Origin: Actinobacteria bacterium UBA959 | GTDB lineage: Bacteria; Actinomycetota; Actinomycetes; S36-B12; UBA5976 | Reading direction: 5' to 3' | Length of the DNA stretch: 38,850 nucleotides | Assembly (NCBI GenBank): GCA_002293025.1 | Contig: DBCL01000014.1 | Location: forward strand, 205,148-243,997 | In this document: positions 8,460 through 18,336 of the stretch, piece after piece | How the letters are laid out: each line of letters begins with the position of its first letter | Position numbering within the stretch: the stretch's first letter is position 1 | Notes under the pieces: model-generated | What the model was told of the DNA's origin: nothing | The model's input: only the letters and a program-made list of their open reading frames with translations | The model's database searches: none | Program-made: the position numbers and the translations under genes

Positions 8460-9347
8460 GTGAGCGCATTAACTAAATCCTGGTTGCCTGCATATCTAGG
8501 TGCATCGATTATCTGGGGCTTCTCCTTCATGTTTATAGAGATTTTGCTCAAGTCCATGGATCCAATTCAAGTGGTTTTCGCTCGAGTATCTACAGGCGCA
8601 TGTGTGTTAGTGGTTCTGGCTTTGTTGCGAAAAGAGAAGTTTCCTTTCCACCTTTGGAAACCACTATTTATTGTTGGCTTATTGGGTAATAGTTTGTCTG
8701 GGTTTATGTTTGGTGTGGCTCAAGATCAGATCTCTAGCGTGTTAGCCAGCATCATTAATGGCTCAACACCGCTATTCACCCTACTTATCTTGATGCTTTT
8801 TTACAAAGAGCAAAAAGTTACTATTTATCAAATTCTTGGCTTAGCACTTGGGTTCGTTGGAGTCTTAGTAACGCTTGGAGCTTGGCAGGGGATCCCGCAA
8901 TCTCAATTGATTGGGGTGCTGGCTGTCCTAGTCGCTGTGGTTGGGTATGGAATTGCAATTCCATTCAACAAAAAGCATGTTGTATCCAAAGGACTACCAC
9001 CGGTTTCATTGGTTGCCCTACAGTTGGTGATAGCAACTTTACAATTAGTTCCATTTGTTTTACTTGATCTAACTCCAAGAGCAGAATTTACATCGATGAC
9101 CTACCTGATAATTCTGCTAATTGGTGCATTTGGTTCAGGATTTGCTTATGTATTCATGAATCATGTTGTGAACCTAGCTGGAGCAGCTATTGCTAGTACT
9201 GTCACCTATGCAACAGTTTTAGTAGCTGGATTTGCTGGCATAGTTTTCTTGAGGGAGGAGTTACATTTTTATGAACCTATTGGAGCTGCAATTGTGATTG
9301 CTGGAGTAATTCTGAGCAAAAAAATGCCAAAGGAAGTGACCCTTTGA
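8460..9347 (+). CDS. EamA/DMT family transporter
   Basis: This 295-residue membrane protein has about ten hydrophobic helices in two repeated halves, the layout of drug/metabolite (EamA, RhaT-like) exporters. The first half opens with S-I-I-W-G-F-S-F and the second ends with the family-like E-P-I-G-A-A-I-V-I-A-G-V-I-L-S. The substrate cannot be read from sequence; amino acids or metabolites are usual. The start is GTG, chosen because it is the first codon of the family alignment and has a -10 box 6 bases upstream. It overlaps the following MFS gene by 4 bases (TTGA). Confidence 0.88.
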   Translation: MSALTKSWLPAYLGASIIWGFSFMFIEILLKSMDPIQVVFARVSTGACVLVVLALLRKEKFPFHLWKPLFIVGLLGNSLSGFMFGVAQDQISSVLASIINGSTPLFTLLILMLFYKEQKVTIYQILGLALGFVGVLVTLGAWQGIPQSQLIGVLAVLVAVVGYGIAIPFNKKHVVSKGLPPVSLVALQLVIATLQLVPFVLLDLTPRAEFTSMTYLIILLIGAFGSGFAYVFMNHVVNLAGAAIASTVTYATVLVAGFAGIVFLREELHFYEPIGAAIVIAGVILSKKMPKEVTL

Positions 9348-10570
9348 GTATGACTTTAAATGAAGCGACGCAACAAAAGGCTGTCCGCGTTTTAGCATCT
9401 GCACAAGTATTAAGCGGTGTTGGAGTTGCGGGAACTGTTGCAGCGGGATCGCTCTTGGTGGCAGGTATTACTGGTTCGGAAACTTTTGCTGGTTTTGCTC
9501 AAACAACTGGAGTTTTGGGCTCAGCTTTGATGGCAATCCCGTTAGCGAAATTAACTCAGCGCGGAGGGCGCAGACTTGCTCTTTCCTTGGGTTACTTCAT
9601 CGGCTCCGTTGGGGCAGTCCTAGCTGTTTTAGGGGGCACCTATCGAATTTTGGTACTGATGTTGATGGGCACTTTTCTTGTTGGTGCTGCATCCGCTGCT
9701 GGATACCAAGCCAGATTTGCAGCAGTTGACTTGGCAACTAAAGAAACTCGAGCTAAGCAGTTGTCTTTTGTAGTTTGGGGCTCAACGATTGGGGCAGTTG
9801 CTGGCCCAAACCTAATGCAACCAGCAGGATCAGTTGCTTTAAGTATTGGTTTACCACAGTTGGTGGGTCCATATCTCTTATCGACGATTGCTCTGGGCTT
9901 AGGTTCGTTGACCATTTTTCTCTTTCTACGTCCAGATCCTTATTTACTTGCCCTAAAGAATGCTGATCAATCTAGATCAGGTGTTGTGGCTAAACATTCA
10001 GTCAGAGAAGCCTTGGCAGTTGTTAAATCTATCCCAGAAGCTAAATTGGCTCTAACTGCGATTGTGGTTGGTCACATCGCAATGGTCTCGGTGATGGTGA
10101 TGACCCCAGTACATATGGCGCATGTTGATGTGAGTCTGGTAATTATTGGGTTGGTAATAAGTGTGCATGTCGCTGGCATGTATGCATTTTCACCAATTGT
10201 TGGAAAATTGACTGATAAGTTTGGCAGACATGAAATGATAATAGTTGGTGTTTCCTTGCTTTTGCTTTCAAGTTTAATTTCAGGATTTGCTCCAGCAGAA
10301 GATTCAAGAACTCTAGGGATTGGCCTTTTCTTGTTAGGTCTTGGTTGGTCCTGCACCTTAATTGCTGGCTCTACATTGCTGTCAGAGTCTGTGCCAGTGG
10401 AACGAAAGGCTGCAACCCAAGGTGCATCCGACCTGGTAATGAATTTAGGTGGGGCGTTTGGTGGAGCTTCGGCCGGTGTAATCATTGCTTTCTTAAGTTA
10501 TGGCTGGCTTTGCTTGTTAGCCTCCATCCCGGTGGCCCTATTGGGAGTAATGGCCGTAAAACTGAAATAG
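9344..10570 (+). CDS. Major facilitator superfamily transporter
   Basis: This 408-residue protein has twelve predicted hydrophobic helices. An MFS-like loop (R-G-G-R-R-L-A-L) follows helix 2, and the second-half equivalent is G-K-L-T-D-K-F-G-R-H-E. The start is taken as TTG at 9344: it overlaps the EamA stop by 4 bases and has AGGAAG 7 bases upstream, while the ATG at 9350 would sit 13 bases from that site. The substrate is unknown; the coupling to an EamA exporter suggests both may export related compounds, but this is inference. Confidence 0.87.
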   Translation: MSMTLNEATQQKAVRVLASAQVLSGVGVAGTVAAGSLLVAGITGSETFAGFAQTTGVLGSALMAIPLAKLTQRGGRRLALSLGYFIGSVGAVLAVLGGTYRILVLMLMGTFLVGAASAAGYQARFAAVDLATKETRAKQLSFVVWGSTIGAVAGPNLMQPAGSVALSIGLPQLVGPYLLSTIALGLGSLTIFLFLRPDPYLLALKNADQSRSGVVAKHSVREALAVVKSIPEAKLALTAIVVGHIAMVSVMVMTPVHMAHVDVSLVIIGLVISVHVAGMYAFSPIVGKLTDKFGRHEMIIVGVSLLLLSSLISGFAPAEDSRTLGIGLFLLGLGWSCTLIAGSTLLSESVPVERKAATQGASDLVMNLGGAFGGASAGVIIAFLSYGWLCLLASIPVALLGVMAVKLK

Positions 10571-10598
10571 CTACCCCTTCAACTACCCTTAGACCCTC

Positions 10599-12032
10599 AT
10601 GAATCGCACTTATCAGGTAACAACCTATGGCTGTCAGATGAATGCGCATGATTCTGAGCGAATCTCTGGCACCTTAGAAGCTGCGGGTTTTGTACCAGTT
10701 TCTGAGGGCGCAGAGCCTGATTTAATAGTGCTTAACACTTGTGCGGTTCGAGAAAATGCTGATCAAAGGCTCTATGGATATCTGGGGCAGTTGTCTGTCA
10801 ACAAGAAAGCTAACCCAAGCTTACAAATTGCAGTTGGTGGCTGTTTGGCTCAAAAAGATCAAGGCGAGATCATCAAAAAGGCTCCTTGGGTTGATGCGGT
10901 ATTTGGAACACATAACCTGAATGTTCTACCAGTTCTGCTTGAGCGCGCACGGGCACTAGAAGAAGCCCAAGTTGAGATTGCCGAATCGTTGGAAGTTTTT
11001 CCTTCGACTCTGCCAACTAAACGCGAGTCAATTTATTCAGCCTGGGTGTCAATAAGTGTGGGATGCAACAACACTTGCACATTTTGCATTGTGCCATCCC
11101 TTCGAGGAACCGAGAAAGATCGTCGACCAGGAGACATTCTCAATGAAATTAAAGCCTTAGTGGATCAAGGTGTTGTTGAGATTACCTTGCTGGGACAAAA
11201 TGTAAACTCATACGGAGTGGAGTTTGGTGACAAGTTAGCTTTTGGCAAACTTTTACGCGCTTGTGGTGAGATTTCAGACCTCAAGAGAGTTAGATTCATT
11301 AGTCCACACCCAAGAGATTTTACTGATGATGTTATTGAAGCAATGGCTACCACTTCAAATGTAATGCCTGCACTGCATATGCCGTTGCAATCTGGTTCAG
11401 ACAAAATCCTGCAATCGATGCGCAGGTCATATCGCAGAGACAAGTACCTGGGCATTATTGAAAGAGTTCGAGCTGCAATGCCAGAGGCTGCCATTACTAC
11501 TGACATCATCGTTGGTTTTCCAGGAGAGACTGAAGCTGATTTCTTAGACACTGTTGATTTAGTGCAACAAGCAAGATTTGCTAATGCCTTTACCTACCTT
11601 TATTCAGCTCGACCTGGCACTCCTGCAGCCCAGATGCCAAATCAGGTAACTAAAGAGGTTCAGCAGGATAGATACGAGCGGTTAACTGAAATCAGCAATC
11701 AAATCATTTGGAATGAGAACTCCGATCTAATTGGTAGCCAAGTTGAAGTTTTAGTGGCTGTTGGTGAAGGGAAAAAAGATGAACAAACCGGACGCTTATC
11801 TGGCAGGGCGCGCGATAACCGCTTAGTTCACTTCATTCCAAGCGAGACTGTTAGACCAGGAGATTTGGTTGAAGTTGAGATTACTGCTGCTGCACCTTTC
11901 CATCTAATTTCAGATCTGCCAATTATCCAAGAAACTCCAACTAGGGCGGGGGATGTTTGGCAGGATCAAAAGTCTGCTCCTAAAAATACGGTAGTCCTAG
12001 GTATGCCAACATTGCTAGTAAGTAGTAAATGA
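10599..12032 (+). CDS. miaB: tRNA-2-methylthio-N6-dimethylallyladenosine synthase (MiaB)
   Basis: This radical-SAM methylthiotransferase adds a 2-methylthio group to i6A37 of tRNAs. The 477-residue protein has the N-terminal UPF0004 domain with cluster cysteines C12 (Y-G-C-Q-M-N) and those in N-T-C-A-V-R and G-G-C-L-A. The radical SAM core has C156, C160 and C163 (G-C-N-N-T-C-T-F-C), and a C-terminal TRAM domain follows (about 375-440). It acts directly after MiaA, whose gene follows with a 4-base overlap. No strong Shine-Dalgarno precedes the ATG; TACCCT lies 9 bases upstream and may be a -10 element. Confidence 0.97.
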   Translation: MNRTYQVTTYGCQMNAHDSERISGTLEAAGFVPVSEGAEPDLIVLNTCAVRENADQRLYGYLGQLSVNKKANPSLQIAVGGCLAQKDQGEIIKKAPWVDAVFGTHNLNVLPVLLERARALEEAQVEIAESLEVFPSTLPTKRESIYSAWVSISVGCNNTCTFCIVPSLRGTEKDRRPGDILNEIKALVDQGVVEITLLGQNVNSYGVEFGDKLAFGKLLRACGEISDLKRVRFISPHPRDFTDDVIEAMATTSNVMPALHMPLQSGSDKILQSMRRSYRRDKYLGIIERVRAAMPEAAITTDIIVGFPGETEADFLDTVDLVQQARFANAFTYLYSARPGTPAAQMPNQVTKEVQQDRYERLTEISNQIIWNENSDLIGSQVEVLVAVGEGKKDEQTGRLSGRARDNRLVHFIPSETVRPGDLVEVEITAAAPFHLISDLPIIQETPTRAGDVWQDQKSAPKNTVVLGMPTLLVSSK

Positions 12033-12943
12033 CAGTTCAACCAGTTGTCGTAATTCTTGGTCCAACCGCTGTTGGCAAATCTGAACTTAGCTTGAACCTA
12101 GCCGAACAATTTCAAACTGAAATAATCAATGCAGACTCTATGCAGCTCTATCAAGGGATGGATATTGGCACGGCTAAGTTGCCTCCGATAGAGCGAAGAG
12201 GGATTAAGCACCACCTTCTGGATGTGTATCCAGTAACTCAAACAGTAAATGTGGCAAGTTATCAAGAGCAAGCCCGCGCAGTGGTTTCATCTTTGCGAGC
12301 AGAGCAGAAGGTGCCAATTGTGGTTGGTGGAAGTGGACTTTATATAACTGCCCTTCTGGAAAACTTAAAGTTTCCAGCAACAGACGAATTTATTCGAGCA
12401 GCACTTGAGCAGAGATTGGAAATTGAAGGAGCAGAAGTTCTACATGCAGAATTACGGGTATTGGACCATATAACTGCTGAGAAAATACCAGTTAGCAACG
12501 GCCGCAGAATTGTGCGCGCTTTGGAAGTTATTGAAATAACCAAAGAGCCATATTCTGCAACGCTACCCAACGCACTACCTGCGCTTACACCGGATCTTCG
12601 AATTGGGTTGACCAGATCACGAGCTGATCTAGACGAGCGCGTGACTTTTCGGGTTGAACAAATGTGGCAGCAAGGTTTTGTTTCAGAAGTGGAGTCACTG
12701 ATTAGAATTGGACTCAAGGATGGAGTCACCGCTTCACGGGCACTGGGCTATGCTCAAATAATTGATTATCTCGATGGAGAGATCAGTGAAGACGAAGCCA
12801 AGAGTGAAACAATTCGGTTAACGAAGCGATTTGTTCGCAAACAAGAATCCTGGTTTAGGCGTGACCCAGCCGTTATTTGGGTTGAGGCTGATTCCCCAAA
12901 TTTAGTTGAAACCGTGCTCAATATGGTAAATGAATTACGCTAA
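12029..12943 (+). CDS. miaA: tRNA dimethylallyltransferase (MiaA)
   Basis: This enzyme transfers a dimethylallyl group to N6 of A37 in tRNAs reading UNN codons, making the substrate of MiaB. The 304-residue protein has the P-loop G-P-T-A-V-G-K-S (11-18), the D-S-M-Q-L-Y substrate motif, V-V-G-G-S-G-L-Y and the C-terminal R-x-x-x-R-K-Q-x-x-W-F-R family motif. The length is normal. It overlaps miaB by 4 bases, so the two modification steps are translationally coupled. Confidence 0.97.
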   Translation: MTVQPVVVILGPTAVGKSELSLNLAEQFQTEIINADSMQLYQGMDIGTAKLPPIERRGIKHHLLDVYPVTQTVNVASYQEQARAVVSSLRAEQKVPIVVGGSGLYITALLENLKFPATDEFIRAALEQRLEIEGAEVLHAELRVLDHITAEKIPVSNGRRIVRALEVIEITKEPYSATLPNALPALTPDLRIGLTRSRADLDERVTFRVEQMWQQGFVSEVESLIRIGLKDGVTASRALGYAQIIDYLDGEISEDEAKSETIRLTKRFVRKQESWFRRDPAVIWVEADSPNLVETVLNMVNELR

Positions 12944-12947
12944 CACT

Positions 12948-13745
12948 ATGAAATTCACCAAGGGTCATGGCACTGGTAATGACTTTGTGTTGCTATTTGA
13001 TCCAGCCAACGAACTAGAGATATCACCAACCCAGGTGGCACGAATTTGTGATCGCAGTTTCGGTGTAGGGGCCGATGGGTTAATTCGAATTGGTAAACAA
13101 GACGGATATTGGTTTATGGATTATCGAAATAGTGATGGAAGTTTGGCCCAGATTTGTGGAAATGGAATTCGAGTAATGGCTCGATATCTAAAATCAAATC
13201 ACCAAGTTCTTAAAAATGATGTTCAAATACTCACTAGAGGGGGCTTAACTCAAGTTAGTTTTAACCAAGATGACTCAATCAGTGTGGAATTAGGCCCAGT
13301 GCAAGATCTCAATCAGGAAATAACTGTGACAGTTTCTGATACGGATTGGGTAGGAGCTTATTGGAGTGCACCTAATCCTCACGTTATATCCGTTGTTCAA
13401 GATTTAGAGCAAATTGGTTCTCTATTAAAGTGCCCAGATTATGAGCCAACAGATGTTTTAGGTGAAGGCGCTAACTTTGAGTTTGTAAGAATTATTGATC
13501 CTCAAAATGTGCAAGTTAGAGTATTCGAACGTGGAGTTGGTGAGACTTTATCTTGTGGGTCTGGTGCGTGTGCAGTTGCAGCATTTGTGCAGAAGCACCA
13601 TCAAGGCGCAAATCCGTTAAATGTGGAATTGCCTGGTGGCACTTTGATTATTGAAAGTCTAGATAACAAAATGGTGAGGTTAACCGGTCCTGCAGTTCTA
13701 GTTGCCCAGGGACAGCTCGATGAACTGTGGATGGAATCTAAGTGA
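12948..13745 (+). CDS. dapF: Diaminopimelate epimerase (DapF)
   Basis: This enzyme converts LL- to meso-diaminopimelate for lysine and peptidoglycan synthesis. Both catalytic cysteines are present: C70 in I-C-G-N-G and C203 in S-C-G-S-G-A-C. The N-terminal K-F-T-K-G-H-G-T-G-N-D-F pattern is the normal start of the family, so I place the start at ATG 12948 (265 residues), 4 bases after the miaA stop. An upstream in-frame ATG at 12930 would overlap miaA and add six unconserved residues. It overlaps hflX by 4 bases (GTGA). Confidence 0.96.
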   Translation: MKFTKGHGTGNDFVLLFDPANELEISPTQVARICDRSFGVGADGLIRIGKQDGYWFMDYRNSDGSLAQICGNGIRVMARYLKSNHQVLKNDVQILTRGGLTQVSFNQDDSISVELGPVQDLNQEITVTVSDTDWVGAYWSAPNPHVISVVQDLEQIGSLLKCPDYEPTDVLGEGANFEFVRIIDPQNVQVRVFERGVGETLSCGSGACAVAAFVQKHHQGANPLNVELPGGTLIIESLDNKMVRLTGPAVLVAQGQLDELWMESK

Positions 13746-15115
13746 CCGAGTTTGAGGAAGACTTGCCTGAATTCACAGCAGGTGAGTTAGATCTACAAGA
13801 GCGCTCAGCGCTAAGAAGAGTTGTTGGTCTCTCTACCGAACTACAAGACATCACAGAGGTTGAGTATCGCCAGGTAAGACTTGAGCGAGTCATCTTGGTT
13901 GGCGTGTGGACCTCGGGCACTTTGGATGAAGCGGAACGGTCGATGCAAGAGCTTGCAGCCTTAGCTGAGACAGCAGGCACCCAAGTACTGGATGGATTAA
14001 TCCAGCGACGAGATAAGCCAGATGCTGCAACCTATATTGGATCTGGAAAAGCTCTAGAGATAAAAAGAATTGTTCAATCAAGTGGTGCAGACTCGGTAAT
14101 TTGCGATGGAGAATTAAGTCCTGGTCAGTTAAGAAATTTAGAAGACATAATCAAAGTTCGCGTAGTTGATCGAACCTGGCTCATTTTGGATATTTTTGCA
14201 CAGCATGCAAAGAGTAGAGAAGGAAAAGCCCAAGTTTCCTTGGCGCAAATGACTTACATGCTGCCCAGAATTCGAGGTTGGGGTGAAGCGCTAAGCCGAC
14301 AAGGTGCAGGTGTATTGGCTAGAGGACCTGGTGAAACCAAGATTGAGACAGATCGTCGCCGAATTCGAGATCAGATGGCCAAACTTCGCAAGGAGTTAAA
14401 AGCCATGGGTCAAACTAGAGAGATACAGCGAAGCACTAGACGTAAAGCGGCTATCCCGTCAGTTGCCATTGCGGGGTACACCAATGCCGGTAAGTCGAGT
14501 CTGCTTAATCGATTAACTGGTGCTGGTGTGCTGGTTGAAGATGCATTATTTGCGACTTTGGATCCAACTGTTCGGAAAGTGCAGACACCCTCAGGCAGAA
14601 ATATCACAGTTACTGACACGGTTGGGTTTGTTAGGCACCTCCCTCATGAATTAATTGAAGCATTTAGATCTACCTTAGAAGAGATCTCTCAAAGTGATCT
14701 GCTGTTGCATATCCTGGATGGATCAGACCCTGCACCCGAAGCCCAACTGGCTGCCGTGAAAGAGGTCCTATCTGAAATTGGGGCAAGCTCAGTGACTGAG
14801 TTAGTGGTTATCAACAAAATTGATATTGCCAATCTAGATACTTTAATGAGATTGAAGACTTTATTGCCAGAAGCCCTACTAATTAGTGCCCAAACAGGCG
14901 AGGGTATTGATAAGTTATTGATAGCCATTGATGAAGAGTTATCGAAACTTGATCTTCAAATAGATTTGGTGCTGCCATATTCAGCAGCTGCCTTAATTGC
15001 AAAGACACATAATGTTGGGCAAGTCACCTTATTGGAGCACACTGAAATTGGCACTCGAATTGTGGCATCGGTGCCAGCCAAGCTGGCTGTTGAACTGAAA
15101 GCGGCCAGTGTCTAA
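13742..15115 (+). CDS. hflX: Ribosome-associated GTPase HflX
   Basis: This GTPase splits or rescues stalled ribosomes, chiefly under stress. The 457-residue protein has an N-terminal HflX domain with the glycine-rich Y-I-G-S-G-K and G-E-L-S-P-G-Q motifs, then R-G-P-G-E-T-K. The G domain has G1 G-Y-T-N-A-G-K-S-S (245-253), G3 D-T-V-G-F and G4 N-K-I-D. The start is GTG, overlapping the dapF stop by 4 bases. The miaB-miaA-dapF-hflX order matches that seen in other Actinobacteria. Confidence 0.96.
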   Translation: MTEFEEDLPEFTAGELDLQERSALRRVVGLSTELQDITEVEYRQVRLERVILVGVWTSGTLDEAERSMQELAALAETAGTQVLDGLIQRRDKPDAATYIGSGKALEIKRIVQSSGADSVICDGELSPGQLRNLEDIIKVRVVDRTWLILDIFAQHAKSREGKAQVSLAQMTYMLPRIRGWGEALSRQGAGVLARGPGETKIETDRRRIRDQMAKLRKELKAMGQTREIQRSTRRKAAIPSVAIAGYTNAGKSSLLNRLTGAGVLVEDALFATLDPTVRKVQTPSGRNITVTDTVGFVRHLPHELIEAFRSTLEEISQSDLLLHILDGSDPAPEAQLAAVKEVLSEIGASSVTELVVINKIDIANLDTLMRLKTLLPEALLISAQTGEGIDKLLIAIDEELSKLDLQIDLVLPYSAAALIAKTHNVGQVTLLEHTEIGTRIVASVPAKLAVELKAASV

Positions 15116-17111
15116 GAAACCCACAAAACCTCTATCGGTTTCTGATGTATTGGATGTAGCGGTTGATGCTATTGGTGGAAAACCCCGATCAGGGCAACTA
15201 GAAATGGCCCAAGAAGTATTCAACGCATTGGAGAAGCGAAACCATCTAATTGTGCAAGCTGGTACTGGCACAGGTAAGTCGCTGGCATATCTAGTGCCTT
15301 CCTTGATGCGCAATAAGCCAGTTTTAATTGCCACTGCCACATTGGCTTTGCAGCGCCAACTTGTTGAGCGTGATCTACCTAAAGTTGTTCCAAGTTTGGC
15401 TCAGGCACTTGGAAGAGAAATCAGTTACGCAGTTTATAAAGGCAAGGGAAACTACCTGTGCCTGCAGAAGATGAATACCAGCCTTCCTGATCCAGATGGT
15501 GATTTGCTGTTGGAAATTGGCACGCTCAGCGCTGAAGCGAAGAAGTTACGTGAGTGGGCTGAGACACCTGGGGTCTCAGGCGATAAAGATGATGCCCCAG
15601 TAGTTGATAGACGGGTTTGGGCTGCACATTCGGTGAGTGGAAGAGAATGCATCGGGGCTGAAGTTTGTGTATTCGGTGATAAGTGCTTTTCAGAAAAAGC
15701 TAAACAAAAAGCGGGCACCGCCGACATAGTCGTTACCAATCACACCTTGCTAGCAATTGAAATAGTGGATAAGCATCCGATATTGCCCGACCGTGATGCC
15801 ATCATTTTGGATGAGGGACATGAATTTGCAGATCGAACAACTCAGGCAGTTACTGAAGAATTAACCGCCAATATGGCTAATAGAGCAGCTGCAATGGCTA
15901 GAAGGCACACACCTGGTGTGGAGTCAGACAAACTAACTGATGCTTGCAACAATTTGGCTGATGCCATTGAAGATTTCCAGATAATGGCAAAGGTTTCTGA
16001 TGATGATTCAGTTGGTGGTCGAATCGAAGAACTACCTACGATGGTATTTCATTCGCTGACCGCTATTCGAGAATCTGCCTATAACTACCTAGCATTGCTT
16101 GCGTCTGACAATGAAGCCACAGATGGAGATCTATTAGCTGAGCGGGCTCGTGTTAAAGGTGCCGTCACTGAAGTTCACACAACCGCTGGGAAATTACTCA
16201 AGGCTGGGGAAAAAGATGTAATGTGGTTCGATCCCGCAGTTGGGGCATTGCGGCTCGCACCTTTATCAGTTTCGCAGGTACTTAGAAGCAACATGCTCAC
16301 TCAAACCCCAGTGATCGTAACTTCAGCCACACTAACCGTTGGCGGTGGTTTTGATGCAATTGCTAACGCTATTGGCTTCCTACCAAAAATTGAGGAGAGT
16401 AGTTCAGAACAAATCGATCCCGAGAACTTCATAGCCTTAGATGTTGGGTCCCCATTTGATTTTGCCACTCAAGGAATGCTCTACCTGCCTACATCTTTAC
16501 CTGAGCCAGGCAGAGATGGTCCTTCATCGGAGCTGTTAAACGAGTTAGCTGACTTGATAGAAGCTGCGGGTGGCCGAACTTTGGCTTTGTTCTCTTCTTG
16601 GCGTGGAGTTGAAGCTGCTGATGCCTACTTGAGAAAGTATTTAGCAGAACGCAAGGATATAAAGATTATTACTCAGCGTAAAGGAGATTCTGTTGGAGTT
16701 TTAGTGGACCAATTTGCTAGCGATCACAAATCAATTTTGATTGGCACTATAAGTCTTTGGCAGGGGGTTGATGTTCCTGGCGCATCCTGCTCATTGGTAG
16801 TGATAGATCGCATTCCATTTCCAAGACCAGATGATCCCGTTATGTCTGCGCGAGCTGCCAAAGTAGATGCTGCAGGGGGAAGTGGGTTTATGCAAGTTTC
16901 TGTCCCTAAAGCAGCCTTGCTGCTAGCCCAAGGTGCTGGAAGATTGATTAGATCCATGGAGGATAAAGGAGTGGTCGCCATCTTGGATACCAGAATCACT
17001 TCTAAGAGATATGGATCAGTGTTGCTTCGCTCAATGCCACCATTTTGGCGAACAAACGACAAAGCGATTGTGCTTGATTCATTAAAACGACTAAATCAAA
17101 GTTTCAATTAA
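15108..17111 (+). CDS. DinG-family ATP-dependent DNA helicase with Fe-S motif
   Basis: This superfamily 2, XPD/DinG-like 5'-3' helicase has 667 residues. Walker A is G-T-G-T-G-K57-S and the DEAH-type box is D-E-G-H at 235-238. Between them lie cysteines positioned as in the XPD/DinG iron-sulfur domain: one in the N-Y-L-C segment and three in G-R-E-C, E-V-C and D-K-C. The C-terminal helicase half has L-W-Q-G-V-D-V-P-G and a final Q-G-A-G-R-L-I-R motif. The start is GTG, overlapping hflX by 8 bases. It probably acts in DNA repair or removal of unusual structures; no LexA box is seen here, since the gene lies inside an operon. It is convergent with zur (4-base overlap of stops). Confidence 0.93.
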   Translation: MSKKPTKPLSVSDVLDVAVDAIGGKPRSGQLEMAQEVFNALEKRNHLIVQAGTGTGKSLAYLVPSLMRNKPVLIATATLALQRQLVERDLPKVVPSLAQALGREISYAVYKGKGNYLCLQKMNTSLPDPDGDLLLEIGTLSAEAKKLREWAETPGVSGDKDDAPVVDRRVWAAHSVSGRECIGAEVCVFGDKCFSEKAKQKAGTADIVVTNHTLLAIEIVDKHPILPDRDAIILDEGHEFADRTTQAVTEELTANMANRAAAMARRHTPGVESDKLTDACNNLADAIEDFQIMAKVSDDDSVGGRIEELPTMVFHSLTAIRESAYNYLALLASDNEATDGDLLAERARVKGAVTEVHTTAGKLLKAGEKDVMWFDPAVGALRLAPLSVSQVLRSNMLTQTPVIVTSATLTVGGGFDAIANAIGFLPKIEESSSEQIDPENFIALDVGSPFDFATQGMLYLPTSLPEPGRDGPSSELLNELADLIEAAGGRTLALFSSWRGVEAADAYLRKYLAERKDIKIITQRKGDSVGVLVDQFASDHKSILIGTISLWQGVDVPGASCSLVVIDRIPFPRPDDPVMSARAAKVDAAGGSGFMQVSVPKAALLLAQGAGRLIRSMEDKGVVAILDTRITSKRYGSVLLRSMPPFWRTNDKAIVLDSLKRLNQSFN

Positions 17112-17506
17112 GCTGCCGAACAGCTTGGACAAACCCCAAAAACTTCGATTTGGTGACTGGTTTGGCTAAACCCATATTTGGCAGCTAGTGAATCAGCCCA
17201 AGTTTCCATCGCGCCAGACTCCAGCTCAATGGCTAGACCACACTTTTGACACACAAGGTGATGATGGTGCGATTTACTGTCACAGGCCCTAAACAACATC
17301 TCACCTGCAAGATTGCGCACTACGTCGACTCCGCCACCTTCAGCCATTGACTGCAATGCCCGATAAACGGTTGCTAACCCAATAGATTCCCCAGCTTCGA
17401 TTATCTGCTTGTGTAGTTCCTGGGCACTAATGAAACCTGTTTTTTGTTCTAGAGTTTGAGAGATGATTTGACGCTGCCGAGTGCTACGCAATTGCGTTGA
17501 GGTCAT
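17108..17506 (-). CDS. zur: Fur-family zinc uptake regulator (Zur)
   Basis: This 132-residue repressor has an N-terminal winged helix (recognition region A-T-V-Y-R-A-L, about 45-51). Structural zinc sites are C86/C89 and C126/C129. A histidine run H80-H83 (H-H-H-H-L-V-C) corresponds to the regulatory metal site. The assignment as Zur rather than Fur rests on position: it is the last gene of znuA-znuC-znuB-zur, overlapping znuB by 4 bases (ATGA). It would bind the paired palindromes at 19969-20004 and so control its own synthesis. A Fur/PerR paralogue role cannot be fully excluded. Confidence 0.92.
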   Translation of the reverse strand: MTSTQLRSTRQRQIISQTLEQKTGFISAQELHKQIIEAGESIGLATVYRALQSMAEGGGVDVVRNLAGEMLFRACDSKSHHHHLVCQKCGLAIELESGAMETWADSLAAKYGFSQTSHQIEVFGVCPSCSAA

Positions 17507-18336
17507 CTTGGCTCTTTTCTCAATTTGGTAAAGATTGCCCCAAAGGTAGCAACTAGGACAAATACTGCCAATGCGAAAAGCACAATTGTCGATCCTGGTG
17601 GCACATCTACATAGTAGGAAATAGTTAGGCCTGCTGCTGCACTGATCCAGCCAAGCAAGCTACTTAATATTGCTGTTTGTAAAAAGGATTTAGCCACTCG
17701 CTGGGCTGCAACTACTGGGACAACCATGATCGCACTTACCAATAACAACCCAACTGCTCTCATGCCAACTGTTACGGTCACGGCTGACAATATTGCGAGC
17801 ACCAAAGACAATCCTCGAACTGAGAGTCCTTGAACATGGCCATGCTCTGGATCTACCGAAACATTTGTGAGCTGCCTGCCTAAAGTTGCAACTGTTAGCA
17901 AAATACAAAGTCCCAAAATAAGAACTGCAATCAAATCTGCAGAACTAACGGTTGTTAATGATCCAAACAGGTAGGCCGTCAAACTAGTGCTGCTTGCACC
18001 AGCAGCCATAGATGTCAGTAAAACGCCGCCTGCGATACCCCCGTAAAAAAGAAGCGACAAAGCAGTGTCGCCTGCAAGCTTGCTCTTTAATCTCAACCAT
18101 TCCACAAGCACAGCACCAATTACGGCAGCAATCATTGCTCCCCAAAGTGGTGCAGTATTTGTCAACAACGCAACCCCAATACCAGTTAGTGCGATATGAC
18201 CTATGCCATCACCAAGAAGTGAAAGTCTTCGTTGTACCAGATAAATTCCAACAAGAGGAGCCGCTAGACCAACAACGGATGCTGCAACAAATGCACGCAC
18301 CATGAATTCATAATCAAACATAGTTAAGAGGTTCAA
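17503..18336 (-). CDS. znuB: Zinc ABC transporter permease (ZnuB)
   Basis: This membrane component of a zinc (or Mn/Zn) importer belongs to the ABC-3 family. The 277-residue protein has about eight or nine hydrophobic helices and the conserved Y-L-V-Q-R-R-L-S-L-L-G-D-G-I-G-H motif near the N-terminus. The start given is TTG, which overlaps the znuC stop by 4 bases; the ATG at 18321 (M-F-D-Y-E-F-M) is an equally plausible start and closer to the usual family N-terminus. Both lack a clear Shine-Dalgarno sequence. Confidence 0.92.
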   Translation of the reverse strand: MNLLTMFDYEFMVRAFVAASVVGLAAPLVGIYLVQRRLSLLGDGIGHIALTGIGVALLTNTAPLWGAMIAAVIGAVLVEWLRLKSKLAGDTALSLLFYGGIAGGVLLTSMAAGASSTSLTAYLFGSLTTVSSADLIAVLILGLCILLTVATLGRQLTNVSVDPEHGHVQGLSVRGLSLVLAILSAVTVTVGMRAVGLLLVSAIMVVPVVAAQRVAKSFLQTAILSSLLGWISAAAGLTISYYVDVPPGSTIVLFALAVFVLVATFGAIFTKLRKEPR